From the NCBI GenBank assembly GCA_022561415.1, contig JADFRH010000086.1, positions 1 through 8,534 of the forward strand: a DNA stretch of 8,534 nucleotides, in the 5' to 3' direction. The position numbers and the translations under genes are program-made. This document shows positions 1 to 5,470 of the stretch, one piece after another. Source of the stretch: Planctomycetota bacterium. Lineage in GTDB: Bacteria; Planctomycetota; Phycisphaerae; UBA1845. The notes under the pieces are model-generated. The model searched no databases and was not told the origin of the DNA. It worked only from the letters and a program-made list of their open reading frames with translations. Position 1 is the first letter of the stretch. Each line of letters begins with the position of its first letter.

Positions 1-795
1 GATCTCGATGCCGGGCTCGACGAACGGGAAAAAGCCGGGACGCACCCGCAGCTCGACCTCGCGCTGCATCACCTCGATCAGCAGCGTCCGCGCCATGGCG
101 ATCAGATTTGCCAGCGAGATGTCGCGGTCGATGACCAGTCCCTCGACCTGATGAAACGTGTTCTCGTGCGAGGCGTCGAGCGTTTCATAGCGAAAACATC
201 GGCCCGGAACGATCACGCGAAGCGGCGCGCCGAACTTCAACATCGAGCGGTGCTGCACGGGTGAGGTGTGCGTACGAAGCACGCAACCGTTCTTCAGCCA
301 GAACGTGTCCTGCATGTCGCGGGCGGGGTGGGTGGCCGGTATGTTCAGCGCCTCGAAGTTGTTGTACTCCGATTCCATCTCCGGACCGGCCTCGACCGTG
401 AAGCCCAGCCGCTCGAACGCCCGCTCGACCTCCCACTGAACCGCCGTGACCGGGTGAACGCTGCCCATCGGCGGCCGCGTACCCGGAAGCGTCGGATCGA
501 ACGCCCCGTCGCCCGAGGCCTCGGCCGCCGCGCTCGCCGATTGAAGCTCGGCCAGGCGGGCGTCGAAGATCGCCTTGATCCGCGCCTTGGCCTCGTTGAC
601 GATCTTGCCCACCTGGCCGCGCTCGCCGGCCGGATAGTCCTTGATCCCCGCGAGCAGTCTGCCGAGCGAGCCCTTCTTCCCGAGGGTGGCGGTTTCCAAA
701 CCGCGCAGGGCATCGACTTCGGAAACGTCGCCCAACTTGGACGCAATGCCCGATTCAATGTCCGCGATCGTCTTGTTGAGCTGTGCGAGGTCCAT
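1..795 (-). CDS. pheS: Phenylalanyl-tRNA synthetase alpha subunit, 3' end cut by window edge
   Basis: Charges tRNA-Phe with phenylalanine in the cytoplasm; the alpha chain carries the class II catalytic core and works as an alpha2-beta2 tetramer with PheT. The minus-strand frame from ATG at 795 is open to base 1, giving 265 residues. Residues 1-85 form the charged N-terminal helical arm with a GKKGSLGRLLAGIKDYP segment. Motif-1-like residues GSVHPV (about 111-116) and the block NFEALNIPATHPARDMQDTF (146-165) are strongly conserved in PheS. Motif 2 is GRCFRYET (198-205), followed by HENTFHQVEGLVID (210-223). The family is usually about 330-350 residues, so motif 3 and roughly 70-80 residues lie beyond the window. 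No clear Shine-Dalgarno precedes the ATG. pheT is expected further left. The gene diverges from the arsenic cassette. Confidence 0.97.
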   Translation of the reverse strand, partial: MDLAQLNKTIADIESGIASKLGDVSEVDALRGLETATLGKKGSLGRLLAGIKDYPAGERGQVGKIVNEAKARIKAIFDARLAELQSASAAAEASGDGAFDPTLPGTRPPMGSVHPVTAVQWEVERAFERLGFTVEAGPEMESEYNNFEALNIPATHPARDMQDTFWLKNGCVLRTHTSPVQHRSMLKFGAPLRVIVPGRCFRYETLDASHENTFHQVEGLVIDRDISLANLIAMARTLLIEVMQREVELRVRPGFFPFVEPGIEI

Positions 796-1140
796 GGCTT
801 AGCGTGTCAAAGTGTAACGTCCTACGTCGAGCGCGGCAGCTTAGGCGCGCACCGCCTTAACGGCAAGGCAGCGAGGCTATCCACCGCTGTGCCGTTTGCT
901 CATAGACGCATGTGGTTTCGACGACTCTATCCGTACCGCGACCGTGAGGGAGTGGTCGTGTTGCGTCGTCGCTCGATGCCGAGACGAGATTCCCGTTTCG
1001 TTCCTAGGCTCCGAGGGATTCCCATCCTGCGTATCACGGTCTTGAGCGGTGCACCGGAAGGAATCCCCTGAATGGGGGAGCGCGAGTGGATTCTCGCACC
1101 ACCGGCCCGGAACCTGGGATGTGACTTCTTGTCCGGCGAC
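796..1140. other. Gene-poor divergent spacer between pheS and arsR with inverted repeats
   Basis: I see no convincing protein or tRNA here. Open frames that cross it on both strands run antisense into pheS or arsR and have the arginine-rich composition of GC shadows. Structure seen: GGGATTCC (1015-1022) has its perfect inverse complement GGAATCCC at 1060-1067. CCCC-tgaat-GGGG (1065-1068 and 1074-1077) and GCGAG-tggatt-CTCGC (1082-1097) follow immediately. The heptamer GATTCCC occurs directly repeated at 988-994 and 1017-1023. Any pheS promoter must lie in the part nearest 796, but I find only weak boxes there, such as TACACT on the minus strand at 811-816. Confidence 0.5.
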
Positions 1141-1169
1141 TTGCCGAGCAACGATCCATGTCATATACT
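1141..1169 (+). promoter_or_regulatory. Sigma70-type promoter of the ars cassette
   Basis: A -35 box TTGCCG (1141-1146) and a -10 box TATACT (1164-1169) are separated by exactly 17 bp. Transcription would start near 1175-1177, at or just before the ATG at 1176. The first in-frame ATG of the arsR frame, at 1158, lies upstream of the -10 box and so would not be on this transcript. This predicts a leaderless or very short-leader message. Confidence 0.6.
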
Positions 1170-1184
1170 TGCGTTATGACGCAA
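1169..1184. promoter_or_regulatory. Probable ArsR operator (dyad over the -10 box and transcription start)
   Basis: TTGCG (1169-1173), six bases, then CGCAA (1180-1184) form a perfect 5-bp inverted repeat with scattered further matches outward. It overlaps the last base of the -10 box and covers the predicted start site. That is where ArsR/SmtB repressors typically bind to block RNA polymerase until metalloid binding releases them. That the adjacent ArsR-family protein binds it is inferred from position and symmetry. Confidence 0.55.
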
Positions 1185-1568
1185 ATGAACAAGCGTTCCG
1201 GCTGCTGCGAGATTGATGGTCTCCTGGAACCCCGTTTTTTTCGGGCCTTGTGCGATCCCAGCCGCATCGCCCTGCTCGCACGGCTGGCTCAGTGCTGCGA
1301 GCCGTGCAGCGTGTCGCAGCTCGCCCAATGTTGCCCGACCGATCTCTCGGTCGTCTCGCGGCACCTGGCCATGCTGCGCGACGCGGGCATTCTGAGCTGC
1401 GAGAAACGAGGCAAGGAGGTTTTCTACCGGGTCCGCTACGACGAGTTGATCAAGACGCTGCGGGCACTGGCCGACGGCTTCGAGGCCTGCTGCGGTGGCA
1501 CGCCCGATGACCAAACACCTTCCAAAATTCTACAGCCGAATGCGCAAGCGTCCGGCAACTCATCTTGA
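1176..1568 (+). CDS. arsR: ArsR/SmtB-family metalloid-responsive repressor, cysteine-rich
   Basis: Winged-helix repressor expected to sense As(III) or a related thiophilic ion and control the downstream methyltransferase gene. From the ATG at 1176 it has 130 residues. The core LEPRFFRALCDPSRIALLAR opens the family fold, the recognition region is SVSQLAQ..TDLSVVSRHLAMLRDAGIL (about 45-73), and the wing is CEKRGKEVFYRVRY (about 75-88). Three cysteine pairs are visible: C10-C11 near the N terminus, C52-C53 next to the recognition helix and C105-C106 near the end, plus C40, C41, C44 and C75. The canonical ELCVCDL metal motif of plasmid ArsR is absent, so the metal site is probably built differently. 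Starts at 1158, 1176 and 1185 are in frame; 1158 lies upstream of the promoter -10 box and is disfavoured. arsM follows 20 bp after the stop. The inducer is inferred from the neighbour. Confidence 0.9.
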   Translation: MTQMNKRSGCCEIDGLLEPRFFRALCDPSRIALLARLAQCCEPCSVSQLAQCCPTDLSVVSRHLAMLRDAGILSCEKRGKEVFYRVRYDELIKTLRALADGFEACCGGTPDDQTPSKILQPNAQASGNSS

Positions 1569-1572
1569 ATTC

Positions 1573-1580
1573 AGAAAGGA
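1573..1580 (+). promoter_or_regulatory. Ribosome binding site of arsM
   Basis: AGAAAGGA ends 8 bases before the ATG at 1589. This purine-rich block fixes the start there. A TTG at 1565, in the same frame and overlapping the arsR stop, has no such site and is therefore disfavoured. Confidence 0.65.
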
Positions 1581-1588
1581 CGCAAACC

Positions 1589-2449
1589 ATGACTCAACAT
1601 CAAACCGTACGCGACGCCGTATCCAAGGCCTACGCATCGGCCGTGACCGCCCCTCAGGACCGACCGCGCGGTTGCTGCAGCGGCGCCGTCCAAAAGGGCG
1701 TCGTGGTCAAGCTGGCCGGCTATTCCAAGGAGGAGCTCGACGCCCTGCCGCCTGAGGCCGTGGTCAACTCGTTCGGCTGCGGAAACCCGCTGGCACTGAG
1801 CAAAGTCAAAGAGGGCGACGTCGTGCTCGATCTCGGATCGGGCGCGGGCATCGACGTGCTACTGGCCGGAAAAAAGGTCGGGGCTACCGGCAAAGCCATC
1901 GGCGTGGACATGACCGACGCCATGCTCGCCAAAGCCAACGAGAACATCGCCGCATCGGGCCTGACCAACGTCGAGGTTCGCAAGGGCACGATCGAGGAGA
2001 TGCCGGTGGATTCCGCTTCGGTTGACTGGGTGATCTCCAACTGTGTCATCAATCTGTCACCCGACAAGCCCAAGGTTTTTTCCGAGATCGCCCGCGTGCT
2101 CAAACCCGGCGGACGGATGATCGTGTCGGACCTGGTGGTCAAGGACTTGCCGCCCTGGGTTCGAGAGGACCAGGCGATGTACAACTCGTGCATCTCCGGC
2201 GCGATCGACGAGGACGAGTACTTGGCCGGTCTTCGCGATGCCGGGCTTGTCGACGTCGAGGTGTGCGAGCGCATCGTCTACGACGCTACCCAGCTCACCG
2301 GCCTGATCGAGTCGGAGCTGCCCGGCCAGGCCGCCGCCATCGAATGCTGCGCCTCGGCCGCCGGCCTGGGAAGCATCGCCGACGTGGCCAAATCCCTTGC
2401 CGGAAAGGTCTGGAGCGCCAAGTTTCACGCAACGAAGCCAAACGCGTAG
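1589..2449 (+). CDS. arsM: Arsenite S-adenosylmethionine methyltransferase
   Basis: Cytoplasmic enzyme that transfers methyl groups from S-adenosylmethionine to trivalent arsenic, giving methylated and ultimately volatile arsenicals. It has 286 residues, normal for the short bacterial form. The Rossmann motif I is VVLDLGSGAGIDVLLA (78-93), the acidic GVDMTD follows at 105-110, and LKPGGRMIVSDLV (171-183) is a typical post-motif strand. Arsenic-binding cysteines match the family: C29-C30 in GCCSG, C64 in SFGCGNP, C152 in SNCVINL and C201 in NSCISGA. The C152 to C201 spacing resembles the conserved pair in the algal CmArsM (C174/C224). An extra C253-C254 pair lies near the end. The gene sits 20 bp behind arsR with a good ribosome binding site, so the two are almost certainly co-transcribed and derepressed by arsenite. 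No efflux gene (arsB, acr3) or arsC reductase lies beside it. Confidence 0.96.
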   Translation: MTQHQTVRDAVSKAYASAVTAPQDRPRGCCSGAVQKGVVVKLAGYSKEELDALPPEAVVNSFGCGNPLALSKVKEGDVVLDLGSGAGIDVLLAGKKVGATGKAIGVDMTDAMLAKANENIAASGLTNVEVRKGTIEEMPVDSASVDWVISNCVINLSPDKPKVFSEIARVLKPGGRMIVSDLVVKDLPPWVREDQAMYNSCISGAIDEDEYLAGLRDAGLVDVEVCERIVYDATQLTGLIESELPGQAAAIECCASAAGLGSIADVAKSLAGKVWSAKFHATKPNA

Positions 2450-2532
2450 TGCGCCGTCGGTACTCGAACTGTTTGGGAAGACATGGCGGCGCTGCGCTTG
2501 GCCATGCCACCCGGGCGCTCGGGCATTCGGTT

Positions 2533-2553
2533 CGCCGGGGATGAGCCCCGGCG
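2533..2553. terminator. Strong hairpin between arsM and the C-N hydrolase gene
   Basis: CGCCGGGG (2533-2540), loop ATGAG, CCCCGGCG (2546-2553) is a perfect 8-bp, all G/C stem. No T-tract follows, so it is not a classical intrinsic terminator. It may attenuate read-through, protect the arsM 3' end, or be a copy of a short dispersed palindrome. It lies 84 bases after the arsM stop and 40 bases before the next start. Confidence 0.5.
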
Positions 2554-2593
2554 CTACATTGACAACGCCGAGCGCAGCTCGCAAAGTGCCCGC

Positions 2594-3445
2594 ATGAAAA
2601 TCGCAGTCGCACAAATCCACGGTACGCAGGACATCGAGGCCAATCGCACGACGGCCAGGGGGTTGATCGAACAGGCCGCCGGCGCCGAGGCGAAAATCGT
2701 GCTGTTCCCCGAGATGTCGATACTCGAATTCTTCCCGCGAACGCCGCACAGGTATGAGCACTTCGACCTGGCCGAGCCGATCCCCGGACCTACGTCCGAC
2801 TGGTTCTCGCAGGCGGCCAAAGACTTCGGTATCCACATTGTCTACAACCACTACGAACTCTCGCGCGAGCACCTCTGCTTCGACGCCAGCGTGGTCATCA
2901 ACCGAAACGGAACCTACATCGGTCGCCAGCGCATGATGCACCTCTCCGAGGAGCCCGGCTACAACGAGAAGTTCTACTACACGCCCGGCTGGGATCGCTA
3001 TCACGTGTTCGAGCTCGAGGGCTGGCGCTTCGGCATCGCGATCTGTTACGACCGTCACTTCCCGGAGGTGTTCCGCAGCTTCACGCTGCAAGGGGCCGAG
3101 CTGGTCTTGGTGCCCACGGCCGTGGCCGCGTCGGAGCCCTTTGCCGACATTTACGAACTGGAAATGAGAGCGGCCGCCGTTACCCACGGCGTCTACATCG
3201 CCATGGCCAACCGCGCCGGTATCGAAGACCCGCTGACGTTCATGGGTCGATCGATGATCCTCGACCCGCAAGGCAACGTCATCCTCACCCTCGACGACAA
3301 GCCCAACCAAATCGGCGCCGTGGACCTCGAGAAGAACGCGGTAACCAAAGCCCGCGCTCTGTTCCCCTTCCTCCGCGACCGAAGACCGGAGACGTACGAC
3401 TTGATCGCCCGCACTCACGGCGACTGCCCAGCGGACACGGACTGA
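2594..3445 (+). CDS. Nitrilase-superfamily carbon-nitrogen hydrolase, carbamoylputrescine-amidase-like, catalytic Lys replaced
   Basis: Members cleave amide or N-carbamoyl C-N bonds through a Glu-Lys-Cys triad in an alpha-beta-beta-alpha sandwich. The start MKIAVAQIHG is the usual first strand of the fold; an upstream in-frame ATG at 2483 would add a non-conserved tail across the hairpin and is rejected. The protein has 283 residues, normal for the family. The Glu is in VLFPEMS (E40), the nucleophile in GIAICYDRHFPE (C151), and the structural Glu in NEKFYYTPG (E125). The segment usually written YRKMH reads RQRMMHL here, putting Met114 where the catalytic lysine is expected. PGYNEKFYYTPG and the Cys block resemble carbamoylputrescine amidases (AguB) most. 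It lies 144 bp after arsM on the same strand; co-transcription is possible but the hairpin argues for reduced read-through. Substrate unknown; a diverged or non-canonical activity is likely. Confidence 0.88.
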   Translation: MKIAVAQIHGTQDIEANRTTARGLIEQAAGAEAKIVLFPEMSILEFFPRTPHRYEHFDLAEPIPGPTSDWFSQAAKDFGIHIVYNHYELSREHLCFDASVVINRNGTYIGRQRMMHLSEEPGYNEKFYYTPGWDRYHVFELEGWRFGIAICYDRHFPEVFRSFTLQGAELVLVPTAVAASEPFADIYELEMRAAAVTHGVYIAMANRAGIEDPLTFMGRSMILDPQGNVILTLDDKPNQIGAVDLEKNAVTKARALFPFLRDRRPETYDLIARTHGDCPADTD

Positions 3446-3593
3446 TGGGGACTAAAAACCTACCGCGAGATTGTGGGGCACCGGTGTCCTGTCGGTGATT
3501 GCACGGGTTCTGCGTCCGAAGAGGCGCGATTCAGGGCGGCCGGAGGCCATTCCTTCTTGAATCGGATTGGTTATGTTGGTACGCTGACGGCTT

Positions 3594-3599
3594 GAGGTG
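3594..3599 (+). promoter_or_regulatory. Ribosome binding site that selects the carboxypeptidase start
   Basis: GAGGTG lies 6 bases before the ATG at 3606. A competing ATG at 3602 is in another frame that yields only a short peptide. The spacing and the signal peptide encoded from 3606 favour the latter. Confidence 0.55.
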
Positions 3600-3605
3600 T
3601 GATGG

Positions 3606-5243
3606 ATGGGAAATGTCTGGGTAGACGAAAACTCAACGCGACGAATCTTCGGGCGAGCGATCCTCTGTTGTGCCCTTCTCATGCTCTCAGTCTGTCCGAT
3701 TTCCTCCGAGGCATCCTCGATTGTGGAGCTTGCTTTCCCGGGCGCTGCTGCGGGTCAGCCGGTGGACGCGGCTACGTCTCGTCAGTGGTTTGACTGGCTG
3801 ACGGTGAATGGCTTCGCAATCGACCGGTGCGGCTTCAATCCACTCGATAGCACGATCGTACTCGACGTGCCCGACGACGAGAGCTTGAAGCGACTGACGG
3901 ACGCGGGTTTCTCGCTGACGCGAACGCTCCGGGGCGGTGTGAGCGAACGTACTGCTCAAACCGACCCACAGTACTTCGATCCCGTTGAGGTCGGCGCGAT
4001 GATAGCGCAGGTGGCCGCAGACCATCCGACAATCACGCGCGTCTTTCTGGCCGGGACGACGTTCGAGGGTCGAAACATCTTCGCCCTGGAGATTTCAGAC
4101 CGGCCGGGTGTCGACGAGGACGAGCCAGCCATTCAATTCAACGCCCAACACCACGCCCGTGAGGTGGCTACTTCACACGTGGTTATGGACGTCGTCAACA
4201 CACTCACCGACGGCTATGGCGTCGATGCGACGATCACGGGGTGGGTCAACGATTTCAAGACCGTGTGTGTCCCCATGGTCAACCCGGACGGCATCCAGTT
4301 TGTTTTCAACGGCAGCTCGTTGTGGCGAAAGAACAGACGGGTATACGCGGGCGGCTGCACCGGTGTAGACCTGAATCGCAACTATCCCTATCGTTGGGGA
4401 CCGGACCGATGCGGGTCGACGACGAGCTGCTCGGGCGTCACTTACAAGGGACCCTCGTCCGCGTCGGAACTGGAAACGCAGGCCATGATGGCCCTTGCGG
4501 ACTCGTTCAAGTTCGTGATGGCCACGTCCTATCACGCCTTCGGCCGGTTCATCGACTATCCGTATGCGTGTAGCACGGGCTCGCCGAGCGAGTTCATGCC
4601 GGAGCACGGCGTGATCGACGAAATGATGAACGGAGTGGCCGATGCGATCGACGCGGTCGACTCTGTGCCGCGATATACGGTGTTCTCACCGACCTCGGCC
4701 GGCGCCCTAAGCGGCGACGACACCAGTTGGTACTACGCCCACATGGGCGTCTATTCGTTCATCATTGAAGTGGGCACGTCCTTCGAGCCGGCGTTTAGTC
4801 AGGTGGCCGGTATCGTCAACCGCAACCGCTCGGGCTGGCAGTACATGTACGACCGTCTCGGGCAGGCGCGCATTGACGTTCATGTTACCGACGCATGCAC
4901 CGACGAGCCGATCGAGGCCGACGTGACGCTTACTGACTTCGCATTCGATACGGGCGAGTTGGCGCGTCGCACGTTCCTACCCTTCGGCCGATGGACGTTC
5001 GTCGTGGAGGCGAATCAGCCCTACACCGTCCGGGTGAACGAATCGGGCTACATCACGCAGGATGTGAATGTGAACGTTGGGAACGCACCGGCGTCTGTTG
5101 ACATCGCGCTTGTGCCAACGTCCTTGTGCGAACCGCTACCGATCCCGGCCGCCTCGACTTGGGGGGTTGTAGCGTTCTTGTTGTCGGTGCTGAGTGCCGG
5201 GACGCTTATCCTACGCAGCCCGCATCGTACAGGCCTGCCATAG
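3606..5243 (+). CDS. Secreted M14-family zinc carboxypeptidase with IPTL-CTERM-like sorting tail
   Basis: Metallopeptidase expected to remove C-terminal residues from peptides outside the cytoplasm. It has 545 residues. A signal peptide covers about 1-36 (RR near 12-13, hydrophobic 18-32, probable cleavage after SSEA). A propeptide-like segment (about 38-120) precedes the M14 catalytic domain (about 122-418). Zinc ligands are H183 and E186 in QHHAREVA and H310 in SYHAFG. Substrate-binding R241 (LWRKNRR) and N257-R258 (VDLNRNY) and general base E388 (SFIIEVG) match carboxypeptidase A R127, N144-R145 and E270. Residues 421-505 look like a beta-sandwich CarboxypepD_reg-type module. The end, LPIPAASTWG, a hydrophobic stretch (520-536) and a short basic tail, resembles IPTL-CTERM sorting signals, suggesting processing at the envelope. 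The counterpart of Tyr248 is not evident (SPTSAG is in its place). It stands alone, convergent with the next gene. Confidence 0.93.
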   Translation: MGNVWVDENSTRRIFGRAILCCALLMLSVCPISSEASSIVELAFPGAAAGQPVDAATSRQWFDWLTVNGFAIDRCGFNPLDSTIVLDVPDDESLKRLTDAGFSLTRTLRGGVSERTAQTDPQYFDPVEVGAMIAQVAADHPTITRVFLAGTTFEGRNIFALEISDRPGVDEDEPAIQFNAQHHAREVATSHVVMDVVNTLTDGYGVDATITGWVNDFKTVCVPMVNPDGIQFVFNGSSLWRKNRRVYAGGCTGVDLNRNYPYRWGPDRCGSTTSCSGVTYKGPSSASELETQAMMALADSFKFVMATSYHAFGRFIDYPYACSTGSPSEFMPEHGVIDEMMNGVADAIDAVDSVPRYTVFSPTSAGALSGDDTSWYYAHMGVYSFIIEVGTSFEPAFSQVAGIVNRNRSGWQYMYDRLGQARIDVHVTDACTDEPIEADVTLTDFAFDTGELARRTFLPFGRWTFVVEANQPYTVRVNESGYITQDVNVNVGNAPASVDIALVPTSLCEPLPIPAASTWGVVAFLLSVLSAGTLILRSPHRTGLP

Positions 5244-5292
5244 CGAGCGCAGGGCAGTCGGCACGGCGAGCGTTACAACAAATTGCACGATC

Positions 5293-5333
5293 GAGCCTGT
5301 CAGAGCCGTGGGCGCGAGCCCACGGACAGGTTC
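5293..5333. terminator. Long bipartite hairpin with GCGA tetraloop, probable bidirectional terminator
   Basis: The inner stem CCGTGGGC (5306-5313) and GCCCACGG (5318-5325) is a perfect 8 bp closed by GCGA, a GNRA-type loop. An outer stem GAGCCTGT (5293-5300) with ACAGGTTC (5326-5333) adds 8 pairs including one G-U, with a five-base bulge CAGAG on the 5' side only. There is no U-tract, so it may act by pausing or as a 3'-end stabiliser. Its form also resembles dispersed palindromes of planctomycete genomes, which is an inference from memory. Confidence 0.6.
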
Positions 5334-5368
5334 CATTGCCGGCGCGCCACGCCATCCGCACGGTGGTC

Positions 5369-5399
5369 GGTCACCGGGCTTGCGCCCGATGCTCTGACC
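5369..5399. terminator. Second stem-loop in the convergent spacer
   Basis: The inner stem CGGGC (5375-5379) and GCCCG (5384-5388) is closed by TTGC. An outer stem GGTCA (5369-5373) pairs with TGACC (5395-5399) across an asymmetric internal loop. It lies nearer the minus-strand gene and may end that transcript. No T-run is present on either strand. Confidence 0.4.
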
Positions 5400-5470
5400 C
5401 GGCAATCTCCAATCCCCGTAGAAGACGAAACTCGTACTGGCGACCCCGGATCCCAAACTCGCCGCTCAGT

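Larger units (their letters stand above)
5244..5470. other. Convergent intergenic spacer with two stem-loops
   Basis: This stretch lies between the ends of the carboxypeptidase gene (plus) and the zinc-ribbon membrane protein gene (minus). Short open frames cross it but none has a ribosome binding site or a recognisable protein. Its content is the two structured elements listed separately. Confidence 0.6.

Noticed and set aside
268..1071. Long plus-strand open frame of 267 codons opposite pheS
   Set aside because: It is antisense to a clearly conserved pheS, is Arg-rich, shows no recognisable domain, and is what a high-GC gene yields on its opposite strand.
877..1164. Minus-strand 95-codon frame in the pheS-arsR spacer
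   Set aside because: It runs across the ars promoter, has no ribosome binding site and no recognisable protein.
2559..2564. TTGACA -35-like box before the C-N hydrolase
   Set aside because: No -10-like sequence occurs at 16-18 bp downstream (GCAAAG region); one box alone is chance.
2483..2593. Longer start for the C-N hydrolase
   Set aside because: The extra 37 residues are non-conserved and translate through the hairpin; the family begins at MKIAVAQ.
2057..3418. Minus-strand open frame of 453 codons opposite arsM and the C-N hydrolase
   Set aside because: It spans two well-supported plus-strand genes and the gap between them, with Val/Gly/Asp-rich low-information sequence; a GC shadow.
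3479..3497. CACCGGTG palindrome and CACCG/CGGTG stem after the C-N hydrolase gene
   Set aside because: Very short, no T-run and not tied to a promoter; such palindromes are expected by chance in GC-rich DNA.
3557..3585. TTGAAT-17 bp-TACGCT as a promoter of the carboxypeptidase gene
   Set aside because: The -10 box matches only three of six consensus positions; the location is sensible but the evidence is too thin.
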